18,788 bases of DNA from Deinococcus sp. (GCA_023382135.1 JAMCQK010000089.1:1-18788), one strand, 5' to 3'. Counted from the stretch's first letter, positions 5,963 through 13,183 are shown. Numbers and translations are program-made. Notes: generated by a model not told the origin, from the sequence alone.

Positions 5963-7132
5963 ATGGACCATATCCGCGATCCCAACCTGATCCCCATCAG
6001 CCAAAAAATCGCCGCGGGTGAACGGCTTTCGTTCCAAGAGGGCCTGCTGCTCTACCACACGCGGGACCTTCCCACCCTTATGCGTTTTGCCAATCAGGTC
6101 CGGCTGCAAAAGCACGGCGACCATACCTATTTTGTTCACTCCCTGAGGTTTTCCCAGACCAACATCTGCTACGTGGGCTGTACCTTTTGCGCCTTCCAAC
6201 GCAAGTTTGGCGAGGAGGGCGCCTGGGACTGGGAAGTGGACGAGGCCATCGACTGGGTGCGCTCGAAGTACCAGCCGGGCCTGACCGAGATTCACATTTC
6301 CTCCGGCCACCACCCCAAAAAACCTTTTGATTATTACTTGGAGTTAGTTTCCGCGCTCAAGCAAAATTTTCCCGGGGTCCAGGTGAAAGCCTGGACCGCC
6401 GCCGAAATTCACCATTTCAGTAAGATCGCCAAATCCAGTTACCGTGAGGTGCTTTCCGCTTTGAAAGACGCCGGGCTCGACGCCATGCCCGGGGGAGGCG
6501 CGGAGATTTTCTCGGAACGCGTGAGGTCGCAGGTTGCGCGGGCCAAAGTAAAAGCAGAGGGTTGGCTCGAGGTACACCAGACTGCGCACGAGTTGGGCAT
6601 TCCTACCAATGCCACCATGCTCTACGGGCATATCGAAACCCTGGAAGAGCGGCTCGACCACATGGACCGGCTACGGAAACTCCAGGACCAGACCGGCGGC
6701 TTCATGAGCTTCATCCCGCTGGCTTTCCAACCAGACGGCAACAAGCTCGCCATAGGGCTTGGCAAGCGCGAGTTCACCACCGGACTGGATGACCTCCGCA
6801 ATCTGGCAGTGGCACGCATTTATTTGGACAACTTTCCCCACATCAAGGGCTACTGGGCTACGCTGACACCCGAACTCTCGCAGGTCTCGCTGGACTGGGG
6901 CGTTACCGATGTAGATGGAACCTTGATCGAAGAGCGCATTGTCCACATGGCGGGCTCACCCACACCCGAAGGTTTGTCCAAAGAACAGCTCGCGGGCTTT
7001 ATCCGCTCCGCCGGGCGCATACCCGTTGAGCGGGACGCCGTTTATAACGTGGTCAAGGTGTGGGCGGAGCAGGCGCCCGCGCTTCAGAAAGAAAAGGTTG
7101 CCGTGGAGATCACGCGCAGAGCCGAAGCATGA
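5963..7132 (+). CDS. mqnE: aminodeoxyfutalosine synthase (radical SAM)
   Basis: MqnE joins 3-[(1-carboxyvinyl)oxy]benzoate, the product of MqnA, to the adenosyl group of SAM to give 6-amino-6-deoxyfutalosine in the futalosine route to menaquinone. The 389-residue protein has the radical SAM cluster motif C-x3-C-x2-C as Cys69, Cys73 and Cys76 (NICYVGCTFCAF). Downstream are the blocks EIHISSGHHPKKPFDYY, KAWTAAEIHHF, MPGGGAEIF and NATMLYGHIET. The last of these, with the GHHP block, points to MqnE rather than the related cyclase MqnC. The length is close to the family norm. It is followed 59 bp later by mqnA on the same strand, so enzyme and substrate supplier are encoded together. It acts in the cytoplasm. 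Confidence 0.92.
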   Translation: MDHIRDPNLIPISQKIAAGERLSFQEGLLLYHTRDLPTLMRFANQVRLQKHGDHTYFVHSLRFSQTNICYVGCTFCAFQRKFGEEGAWDWEVDEAIDWVRSKYQPGLTEIHISSGHHPKKPFDYYLELVSALKQNFPGVQVKAWTAAEIHHFSKIAKSSYREVLSALKDAGLDAMPGGGAEIFSERVRSQVARAKVKAEGWLEVHQTAHELGIPTNATMLYGHIETLEERLDHMDRLRKLQDQTGGFMSFIPLAFQPDGNKLAIGLGKREFTTGLDDLRNLAVARIYLDNFPHIKGYWATLTPELSQVSLDWGVTDVDGTLIEERIVHMAGSPTPEGLSKEQLAGFIRSAGRIPVERDAVYNVVKVWAEQAPALQKEKVAVEITRRAEA

Positions 7133-7158
7133 TGATTCATTCCGCGCGGACGAGCGGC

Positions 7159-7181
7159 CTCCCCCCACAAAGCGGGGGGGG
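7159..7181 (+). other. C-run/G-run hairpin between mqnE and mqnA
   Basis: CTCCCCCC (7159-7166) can pair with GGGGGGGG (7174-7181), with one T-G wobble, around the loop ACAAAGC. It lies 10 bases before the mqnA start, and the ribosome binding bases AGGAAG (7184-7189) follow it directly. No U-tract follows, so it is probably not a terminator. It could limit mqnA translation relative to mqnE. A 10-bp palindrome, TCCGCGCGGA, lies just before it at 7141-7150. Confidence 0.5.
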
Positions 7182-7191
7182 CTAGGAAGCT

Positions 7192-7992
7192 ATGTACACC
7201 CTGGGTCTCCCTGGTTACGCCAACACCGCACCGCTCCAGCACTTTCTGGAGCAAGACCAGCGGCTCCGGATACGCTTTGGCGTTCCCACCGAGCTTAACC
7301 GCTGGCTCTTGAACGGAGAGGTGGACTTGAGCCTGGTCTCTTCGCACTTTTTTTTACAGCATCAGGACAAGCTTGCGGCGCTGCCCGACTTCTCTATTTC
7401 GGTACTGGGGAGGGTCTACTCGGTTAACTTGTTTCACAGGGTGCCTTGGAACGAACTCGCCCGTGTGGCACTGACCACCGAAAGCGCAACCTCGGTGGAG
7501 CTGCTCAAACACCTGGCCCGTTTAGATGGGCTGGAACCCCAGTACACCGCTGAGCAGGGGGGGTTAGAGCTTTTGGAAAACTACCACGGCGTGCTCTTGA
7601 TTGGCGACCGCGCAATTCAAAGTTATGCGAGCCTGCTCACCGAGCAAGATGTTCTGGCGCACCGCCTTCCCACTCGGTTTGCTGGTCTTTGCGTCACCGA
7701 CCTTTCCATGAAGTGGTTTGAGCGCACCAAGCTGCCTTTTGTGTTCGCGCTCTGGGCCACACGCCGCGATGAGCCGCCTCCGGAGCAGGTTTTGAACAGG
7801 CTCAGGGCGGCCAGGGTGAAAGGGCTTGGCAACCTCGAGGCCGTTGCCCGCTCGGAATCGGGCCGCCTAGGAATTTCTTACCCATTGATGCAGCATTATC
7901 TGGCCAACTTCCGTTACTTCCTGGATCCGTCAGACCGCGAGGGGCTTGTGGCTTTTGCGCGGGCGCTAAATTTCCAATTAGACCTGAAATAA
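7192..7992 (+). CDS. mqnA: chorismate dehydratase MqnA
   Basis: MqnA dehydrates chorismate to 3-[(1-carboxyvinyl)oxy]benzoate, the first committed step of the futalosine menaquinone pathway. The 266-residue protein has the periplasmic-binding-protein-like fold of the MqnA/MqnD family and no signal peptide. Family features are the opening GLPGYANTAPL, the segment LLNGEVDLSLVSSHFF where substrate binds, the central LLIGDRAI and the closing SYPLMQHYLANFRYFLD. The lack of a sulfur-rich or metal motif fits the family. The ATG at 7192 is preceded by AGGAAG. It is the second gene of an mqnE-mqnA pair. The genes for later steps (mqnB, mqnC, mqnD) are not in this window. Confidence 0.92.
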   Translation: MYTLGLPGYANTAPLQHFLEQDQRLRIRFGVPTELNRWLLNGEVDLSLVSSHFFLQHQDKLAALPDFSISVLGRVYSVNLFHRVPWNELARVALTTESATSVELLKHLARLDGLEPQYTAEQGGLELLENYHGVLLIGDRAIQSYASLLTEQDVLAHRLPTRFAGLCVTDLSMKWFERTKLPFVFALWATRRDEPPPEQVLNRLRAARVKGLGNLEAVARSESGRLGISYPLMQHYLANFRYFLDPSDREGLVAFARALNFQLDLK

Positions 7993-8011
7993 GTTTTGAG
8001 AACAAACAGGA

Positions 8012-8041
8012 GCTCCCGTCCAGATCTAACTGGACGGGAGC
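8012..8041. terminator. perfect 12-bp hairpin between convergent mqnA and htrA
   Basis: GCTCCCGTCCAG (8012-8023) and CTGGACGGGAGC (8030-8041) pair perfectly around the loop ATCTAA. It lies in the 62-bp gap between the two convergent stop codons, the usual place for a bidirectional terminator. On the minus strand it is followed by a moderately T-rich stretch (CTGTTTGTTCTC), so it fits best as the htrA terminator. On the plus strand there is no T-tract. Confidence 0.75.
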
Positions 8042-8054
8042 GCTGGACAATCTA

Positions 8055-9287
8055 CTAGCGCAAGACCTGGGGGACTACGCGGATACTTAGCTGGCGTCCG
8101 TCACGGAGGATCTTGAGGTTCACCGCCTGGCCGGACTTCTTGGAACTGATAATATCCGCCAGTTGGCGGGCCGAGATGATCTTCTGCCCGTCGGCCTCGA
8201 GCACGATGTCGCCATCGATCCCTAGCTCCGCCTCCTGGCCCCCCGGGACAGAAAACACTACGGTCTTGCTCGCCCCCTTGAGCCCAACGCGGGCCGCCGG
8301 GGAACCCTGCTGAACGCCGGTAATCATCACGCCGGCGGAAGGCAGGTTGTAACGGGCGCGCACGCTCGCGGGATAGGCGGCAAGATCGGCAATCTCCACC
8401 CCAATGCGCGGGCGGCTGGCCACTTCGGGCGAAAGCGGCAGCGAGCGGCGTACCTCACTGCCTGACAAGTTTTTGCCCGCCTTGAGATCGGGCAGATACT
8501 GCTTGGCCAAGTTGATGGGGATGGCAAAGCCCACGCCGGAAGACTGGCCACTGCTGCTGGCGATGGACGTGTTGATGCCTATCACCTCACCCCTCGAGTT
8601 GATTAACGGCCCGCCCGAGTTGCCGGGGTTGATCGCCGCGTCGGTCTGGATCACCGTGGGCACCAGGGTTTCAACCGCCCCCTGGTTGCTGCGTACCGCT
8701 GAGACAATGCCCTCTGTCACGGTGAACTCGAGGCCAAACGGGTTTCCCATGGCAATAGCCTTCTGCCCCACTTTCACGCTGTCCGAATCGCCCAGCACCA
8801 TGGGTTTGAGCCGCTCTCGCGGGGCCTGTACTTTGATAAGCGCAATGTCCAAAGCCCTGGCGGTACCCACCACCTTGGCGCTATATTCCTTGGGGTCGTT
8901 GTGGAACTTGACCGTAATCTGATCGGCCCCGTCCACCACATGATTGTTGGTCAGGATATACCCGTTGGCGTCGATCACAAAGCCGGAGCCGGTTCCCTCC
9001 CGCGGGGCCGGCATCTCGAAGAAGGGAGCAAACAACTCGAAACCCTCCGGTACCTGTCCCCTGGGCGCGGGATTAGTGTGGGTGGAAACATACACCACGC
9101 CGTCGCCCATCTTTTGCACTACCTCAATGGTGTTGCTTTCGTTTTCCAGTAGTGCCCGGTTTTCTTGTATTGGCGCCACCGCAGGAGGAGCGCTCGGCGG
9201 CTGGCTCTGGCTTATCCCCCACCAGAGCACCGCGCCCGCGATCACCAGAAGTGCCCCGAAGCCAAGTGCAGAAGAACGAGTAGCCAT
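8055..9287 (-). CDS. htrA: HtrA/DegP-family S1C serine protease
   Basis: This is a 410-residue envelope quality-control protease that degrades misfolded exported proteins. An N-terminal hydrophobic segment (8-24) forms a signal anchor or signal peptide and is followed by a Pro/Ala-rich linker. The trypsin-like domain has His116 (NNHVVDG), Asp147 (ALDIALIKV) and Ser224 (PGNSGGPL), so the catalytic triad is intact. GNPFGLEFTVTEGIVSA and VGFAIPINLAK are typical of the family. One PDZ domain follows (about 290-405). The ATG at 9287 has a strong GGAGGT 7 bases upstream. It stands alone on the minus strand, convergent with mqnA and divergent from the sulfite dehydrogenase cluster. Nothing ties it to sulfite oxidation apart from shared export to the envelope. 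Confidence 0.94.
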   Translation of the reverse strand: MATRSSALGFGALLVIAGAVLWWGISQSQPPSAPPAVAPIQENRALLENESNTIEVVQKMGDGVVYVSTHTNPAPRGQVPEGFELFAPFFEMPAPREGTGSGFVIDANGYILTNNHVVDGADQITVKFHNDPKEYSAKVVGTARALDIALIKVQAPRERLKPMVLGDSDSVKVGQKAIAMGNPFGLEFTVTEGIVSAVRSNQGAVETLVPTVIQTDAAINPGNSGGPLINSRGEVIGINTSIASSSGQSSGVGFAIPINLAKQYLPDLKAGKNLSGSEVRRSLPLSPEVASRPRIGVEIADLAAYPASVRARYNLPSAGVMITGVQQGSPAARVGLKGASKTVVFSVPGGQEAELGIDGDIVLEADGQKIISARQLADIISSKKSGQAVNLKILRDGRQLSIRVVPQVLR

Positions 9288-9343
9288 TTAGATTACCTCC
9301 ACGCCTCAGGTTAGCCGGGGGCCGTTAAGGACGTGTGAAGCCC

Positions 9344-9361
9344 GATTAGGAAAATCTAATC
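9344..9361. promoter_or_regulatory. inverted repeat in htrA/sorA intergenic region
   Basis: GATTAG (9344-9349) and CTAATC (9356-9361) form an inverted repeat around GAAAAT, and CCC before and CGGG after extend it with one bulge. It lies 57 bp upstream of the htrA start inside the 229-bp divergent gap (9288-9516). It could be an operator for either gene. Apart from this and the promoter at 9468-9496 I see only short GC-rich palindromes in the gap, such as CGGGCCCG at 9362-9369. Confidence 0.4.
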
Positions 9362-9467
9362 CGGGCCCGTAGACAGTGCCGCTGGTCTTGTTAGCCTGCA
9401 ACGCGTAGTAATGCTAGCGCTCGGAAGACCTGAAAACAACTGGCCCTCACGGGCTGAGCGAGGCCTC

Positions 9468-9496
9468 TTGCAGCCGGCTTGTCGGGACGCTAAACT
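9468..9496 (+). promoter_or_regulatory. promoter of the sulfite dehydrogenase cluster
   Basis: The -35 box TTGCAG (9468-9473), a 17-bp spacer and the -10 box TAAACT (9491-9496) lie just before sorA. The expected start point near 9503 would give a leader of only about 14 bases, nearly all of it ribosome binding site (AAGGAG at 9504-9509, 7 bases before the ATG). Confidence 0.55.
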
Positions 9497-9516
9497 TGGT
9501 GTAAAGGAGAAAGCAT

Positions 9517-10809
9517 ATGGCGAAAGCACGCTTTTCGCGTAGGCAGTTGTTAAATTTGCTGGGAGGAACCGGCGTGGCTCTGGCCGTTGGCAGGCTGTCC
9601 GGAGCACAGGCTCAGGCTTCTTCCCAAAGCACCCAGCCGGTCCCGAGCTTCACCGGACCCGGCCCCAACCCTTACTGGAACGGGGTAAACCCCTATGTCA
9701 CGTACCCGCAAAAAGTACCGCTGATCCGCCTTACCGACCGTCCTGTCCAGCTGGAAACCCCGCGCCAGTACTTCTCCAGCGCCCTCACCCCCAACGCGGC
9801 CCATTACGTGCGCTACCACTTAGACGAAATCCCCAACGCTATCGACCTCTCCACTTGGCGGCTTGCGGTCGAAGGCAACGTGGACAAACCACTCAGGTTT
9901 TCTTTGGAAGAACTGATTGCAAACTTCAAACCCGCTTCGGTAGCCGCGGTCAACCAGTGCTCCGGCAACTCCCGCAGCCGTTTCCAGCCCAGGGTGCCGG
10001 GCGGCCAGTGGGGCAACGGCGCCATGAGCAACTCCATGTGGACAGGAGTCAGGCTGAAAGACATTCTGGCCGCCGCCGGGATCAAGCAGGGTACGGTACA
10101 GCTTCAGTTCCAGGGACTGGACCACGGCAAAGGGCCCGAGGGCAAAGGGTCCAACGCGTTCATGAAGTCCTTGCCTGTAACCGACCCAGTCATCGACGAA
10201 TGCATTCTGGCATACACCATGAACGACGAGCCCCTTCCACTTCTCAACGGTTTCCCGTTGCGGCTGATAGTTCCGGGCAAGTTCGCCACCTACTGGCTGA
10301 AGCACCTCACGTGGATCCGCGCGCTCACCGAAGAAGACAAAAACTTCTGGATGACGCCCGCCTACCGCATTCCCGACACCGCCCGCGGCACCACCACCCC
10401 AGAAGATGTGGCTGCCAACAAGGTCAAGACGGTTCCCATCGGCAATGTCAACATGCCGGTGCGCTCGTTCATCATCACCCCGGACGGCTCCAGCAAGGTT
10501 CCCGCGGGCATGCCGGTGGCGGTGCGCGGCATTGCCTTTAGCGGCTACGGCCGGGTGGCCAAGGTCGAGGTCTCTGACAACGACGGAAAGAATTGGCATT
10601 TGGCCTCCTTAGGCGAGTACCTGGGGCCCTACTCCTTCCGCACCTGGGAGTTCCGCTGGACCCCAAAGAAGCCCGGCAAATACCTGCTTGCGGTTCGCGC
10701 CACCGATGAAAAGGGCAATGTTCAGCCCGACGAAGGGGTATGGAATCCCGGTGGCTATCTATGGAACAAGATTGAGCGGCAAGAAATTGTGGTTGGTAAC
10801 GCCAGCTAG
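9517..10809 (+). CDS. sorA: Mo-dependent sulfite dehydrogenase/oxidase, Tat-exported
   Basis: This is a 430-residue molybdopterin enzyme of the sulfite oxidase family (SorA/SoxC-like) that oxidises sulfite to sulfate in the periplasm. A twin-arginine signal (SRRQLLNLL, Arg8-Arg9) with a hydrophobic stretch leads to a likely cleavage site after AQAQA (30-34). The Mo-ligating cysteine is Cys148 in NQCSGNSRS. The cofactor-domain blocks MWTGVRLKDIL, FPLRLIVPGKF and KHLTWI follow. The C-terminal Ig-like dimerisation domain includes GYGRVAKVEVSDNDGKNW and FRWTPKKPGKYLL. There is no haem domain, so electrons must leave through a partner; the gene 10 bp downstream encodes a dihaem cytochrome c. The ATG at 9517 has AAGGAG at ideal spacing. 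SoxC is an alternative name, but no other sox genes are seen here. Confidence 0.9.
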   Translation: MAKARFSRRQLLNLLGGTGVALAVGRLSGAQAQASSQSTQPVPSFTGPGPNPYWNGVNPYVTYPQKVPLIRLTDRPVQLETPRQYFSSALTPNAAHYVRYHLDEIPNAIDLSTWRLAVEGNVDKPLRFSLEELIANFKPASVAAVNQCSGNSRSRFQPRVPGGQWGNGAMSNSMWTGVRLKDILAAAGIKQGTVQLQFQGLDHGKGPEGKGSNAFMKSLPVTDPVIDECILAYTMNDEPLPLLNGFPLRLIVPGKFATYWLKHLTWIRALTEEDKNFWMTPAYRIPDTARGTTTPEDVAANKVKTVPIGNVNMPVRSFIITPDGSSKVPAGMPVAVRGIAFSGYGRVAKVEVSDNDGKNWHLASLGEYLGPYSFRTWEFRWTPKKPGKYLLAVRATDEKGNVQPDEGVWNPGGYLWNKIERQEIVVGNAS

Positions 10810-10819
10810 GGGGCCAAAA

Positions 10820-11674
10820 ATGAAAAAACGCCACGTCTGGATGGTTCTTTTGGGCTTGGGATTGATTGCCCTGGCCCAGTCTTCAATGCCCGGCCTGAAC
10901 AGGACCGGCGAGTACACCCAGGGCACTCTTGGGAGCATCCTGCTGCCCGCTCCCGTTTCCCAGGCGGAAGGCCCGGTCTACGGCGTGGGGGCTTGGCCTT
11001 TGTACACGCCAGACCTCAAGGAAGGGCCAGGAAAGGACTTGGTAACGGCCTACTGTAGCGTCTGCCACAGCACCACCTATATCACTATGCAGCCCGCCAT
11101 GCCTGCCGCCTACTGGGAAAACAACGTAGGCCGCATGATCAACGTTTTCGGGGCCACCATCCCAGCGGACGACGCCAAAAAGATCATTGCCTACCTGCAA
11201 GCCCATTACACCTTGGACACCCGCAAGGCCGAAACCGGCTCGGCTGTGGCCTCGGCTTCAGCCACTACCACTCAAACTCCCACCGTGGATGGCGCCAAGG
11301 TTTACCAAAACTGTATAGGCTGCCACCAGGCAAACGGCCAAGGGGTGCCGGGGGCTTTCCCCGCGCTCGCGGGCCGGGTGCCGGAGATGCTCGCCATCAA
11401 GGGGGGCAAGGACTACCTGATCCAAGTACTGCTCTTCGGCCTCAGCGGGCAGATTTCCGCCAAGGGCCAGAACTACAACGGCGTGATGCCTTCTTTTGGC
11501 CAGCTTAAAGACGAGGAAATTGCCGCGGTGCTCAACTACGTTTCCACTCAGTGGAACAACAGCCTTCCGCAAGGGGTGGGGGCTTTTACCAGCCAAGAAG
11601 TGAAACTGGCCAGGGCCGCAAAGTTATCCGCTCAACAGGTCCTCGAGGCCCGCACCAGGCTGGGCATCAAGTAA
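10820..11674 (+). CDS. dihaem cytochrome c, likely sulfite dehydrogenase partner
   Basis: This is a 284-residue exported protein with two covalent haem sites: CSVCH (Cys79, Cys82, His83) and CIGCH (Cys165, Cys168, His169). The N-terminus (MKKRHVWMVLLGLGLIALA) is a signal peptide or anchor. The first domain (about 65-135) resembles the SorB-type cytochrome. An Ala/Ser/Thr linker (about 138-155) joins it to a class I cytochrome c with GVMPSFGQLKDEEI, where Met223 is the likely sixth ligand. Each site binds one haem, so it can carry electrons from SorA to a terminal oxidase. The ATG at 10820 is chosen because AGGGGG lies 5-10 bases upstream and the signal peptide starts there; longer frames extend into sorA. 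It is tightly linked to sorA and probably translated from the same mRNA. Confidence 0.92.
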   Translation: MKKRHVWMVLLGLGLIALAQSSMPGLNRTGEYTQGTLGSILLPAPVSQAEGPVYGVGAWPLYTPDLKEGPGKDLVTAYCSVCHSTTYITMQPAMPAAYWENNVGRMINVFGATIPADDAKKIIAYLQAHYTLDTRKAETGSAVASASATTTQTPTVDGAKVYQNCIGCHQANGQGVPGAFPALAGRVPEMLAIKGGKDYLIQVLLFGLSGQISAKGQNYNGVMPSFGQLKDEEIAAVLNYVSTQWNNSLPQGVGAFTSQEVKLARAAKLSAQQVLEARTRLGIK

Positions 11675-11711
11675 AACCGGGCCTTTGGGCACGGGGAGCG
11701 CAATTACCGTG

Positions 11712-12140
11712 ATGGCCAGGGTGTTCTCCTTGCACCTTGGCCGGGGTCCTGGTTTGCCCAAGACCAGGGTTGAGTCGTTAGAGCTGGTTGCGGAACACGG
11801 CGCGCTGGGAGACCGCCATGCAGGGAAAGACGCCGCCAGGGCCGTGCTGGTCACCGGACTTCCCGCCTACCAGTCCGCCCGCGAGTCTGGCATCGAACTT
11901 GCCTATGGTGCACTAGGGGAGAATCTGATCTTGGATATTGACCCACATCAGCTTGGCCCCGGCCAAAGACTCAGGGTTGCTGGGGCGCTACTGGGATTGT
12001 CCACCTCGTGCACTGTCTGCGAGACCCTGGCTGTGTTTGATCCGCGCCTACCCAGGCTGCTATACAACAAGCGCGGAATGTACGCGCGCGTAATCAAGGG
12101 CGGAGTGGTTCATATTGGTGATGCTGTGGCGTTAGAGTAG
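11712..12140 (+). CDS. MOSC domain protein
   Basis: This is a 142-residue stand-alone MOSC domain, the C-terminal fold of Mo-cofactor sulfurases, thought to carry sulfur or bind Mo cofactor through a conserved cysteine. The sequence shows HGALGDRHAGKDAARAVLV, GALGENLIL, a GQRLRVAG strand and the cysteine pair SCTVC (about 106-110). RGMYARVIKGG closes the domain. There is no pyridoxal-phosphate sulfurase domain and no ferredoxin domain. The start is taken at the ATG at 11712; GTG 11709 and TTG 11685 are in frame, and GGGGAG lies upstream. It follows the cytochrome gene by 37 bp and precedes the OCD gene by 4 bp. Its place beside a Mo enzyme suggests a role in maturing or protecting that cofactor, which is an inference. 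Confidence 0.85.
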   Translation: MARVFSLHLGRGPGLPKTRVESLELVAEHGALGDRHAGKDAARAVLVTGLPAYQSARESGIELAYGALGENLILDIDPHQLGPGQRLRVAGALLGLSTSCTVCETLAVFDPRLPRLLYNKRGMYARVIKGGVVHIGDAVALE

Positions 12141-12144
12141 ACGG

Positions 12145-13044
12145 GTGCGTATTCTAGATGCCCTCGAGACCTCCCGGCTGCTCCCCTATGCAGAGCTATT
12201 GGGGGAAATTCAGGCGGTGCTAAAAAACAAAAAAGCCGGCAGGGCTAGGGCGCCCGAAAGGCTGGTAATGGAGCTCCCGGCAGGCGGAAGCCTGCTACTG
12301 ATGCCCGCAGTGGATGACCAGCTCGCGATTACCAAACTGGTAACCGTACATCCAAAGGAAAGATCCAGCGTGAAAGCTGAAGTCTGGGTGATGAGCGCGC
12401 ACACAGGCGAACGGATAGCGCTTCTGGACGGCGCGGCGGTGACCGCTCGCAGGACCGCGGCGGTTTCTCTGCTGGCAGCAAAGCTGCTGGCTCCCAACCG
12501 GGATGGCCCGCTCCTGGTCGTGGGCTCAGGGGTTCAGGCCAAAGCCCACCTCGAGGCCTTCCACGACGCGCTCGGTATTTCGGAGGTGTACGTATGCTCT
12601 CGTAGCAGCCAGAATGCCGCCCGCCTCGCCGATTATGCAACTAGTTTAGGTCTTAGAGCGCTTGTGATCGGCAATCCGGCGGAGGTCTCCGGAAAGGTGA
12701 CCTTGGTAGTAACGGCCACCACTAGCTCTTCCCCAGTAATTCCCGACAACCTTCGCTCCGTTGCCTTTGTGGCCGCAGTAGGCGCTTTCCGTCCCGATAT
12801 GGCAGAGCTTCCCACCGGGTTAATCGGGCGTGCATGCCTTTTTGTAGATTCGCTGGAGGGAGCTAAAGCCGAAGCAGGCGACTTGATCCAAGCCAGCGTG
12901 GACTGGTCTAGAGTCACGCCCTTAGAAAATGTGATAGAGGGCGCCAGGCCGCAAAAAGGGCCGGTGGTCTTCAAAAGCGTCGGGCACGCGCTATGGGACC
13001 TGGCCGCGTGCCGTTTGGCGGTACGCAAACTCAGCCACACCTAG
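12145..13044 (+). CDS. ornithine cyclodeaminase/mu-crystallin family protein
   Basis: This is a 299-residue NAD(P)-binding protein of the OCD/mu-crystallin family, whose members are ornithine or lysine cyclodeaminases, ketimine (pyrroline/piperideine-carboxylate) reductases, or alanine dehydrogenases. The conserved Lys64 sits in AITKLVTVHP, and the family motif TARRTAAVS is at 100-108. The Rossmann motif is VVGSGVQAKAH (125-135), with VCSRS where the cofactor ribose is bound. The C-terminal half keeps the TATTSSSPVI and GAFRPDMAELP blocks. The GTG at 12145 is four bases after the MOSC stop, so translation is probably coupled. Substrate cannot be assigned from sequence. Its place at the end of a sulfite oxidation cluster is unexpected. 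Confidence 0.88.
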   Translation: MRILDALETSRLLPYAELLGEIQAVLKNKKAGRARAPERLVMELPAGGSLLLMPAVDDQLAITKLVTVHPKERSSVKAEVWVMSAHTGERIALLDGAAVTARRTAAVSLLAAKLLAPNRDGPLLVVGSGVQAKAHLEAFHDALGISEVYVCSRSSQNAARLADYATSLGLRALVIGNPAEVSGKVTLVVTATTSSSPVIPDNLRSVAFVAAVGAFRPDMAELPTGLIGRACLFVDSLEGAKAEAGDLIQASVDWSRVTPLENVIEGARPQKGPVVFKSVGHALWDLAACRLAVRKLSHT

Positions 13045-13046
13045 TT

Positions 13047-13164
13047 CTAAATATCCCCAGTCTAAGTTTGCCAAAAGGCTTGAAAGGCCGCGCTGTGTTC
13101 CTCGCTCCTCTGGCCCTGGTGAGTTTGACCCTTCGGTCAAGCTCACCAAGGAAATACTTAATTC
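13047..13164 (+). repeat. interspersed repeat, copy B (about 118 bp)
   Basis: This is the second copy of the element at 3871-4012, in the opposite orientation and without the extra 24-base stem. It starts two bases after the OCD stop codon and ends about 20 bases before the DUF3084 stop, so it fills nearly the whole gap between these convergent genes (13045-13183). Shared blocks are AGTCTAAGTTTG, AAAGGCTTGAAA, CCGCGCTGTGTTCCT, CTCTGGCCCT, the hairpin and ATACTTA. No coding capacity is seen. Confidence 0.8.
13118..13147. repeat. 13-bp hairpin in repeat copy B
   Basis: GGTGAGTTTGACC (13118-13130) pairs with GGTCAAGCTCACC (13135-13147) around the loop CTTC, with one T-G wobble. Compared with copy A, one base pair has changed on both arms (A-T to G-C), which preserves the stem. 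It lies between convergent genes and may act as a two-way transcription stop, although neither side has a U-tract. Confidence 0.8.
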
Positions 13165-13183
13165 CGTGGTCGCGTAAGAAAAG

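Noticed and set aside
5963..7132. Assignment as MqnC (cyclic dehypoxanthine futalosine synthase)
   Set aside because: The blocks NATMLYGHIET and GHHPKKPFDYY and the length fit MqnE better than MqnC.
10688..10819. Longer N-terminus for the dihaem cytochrome
   Set aside because: It would overlap sorA, and the signal peptide and ribosome binding site place the start at 10820.
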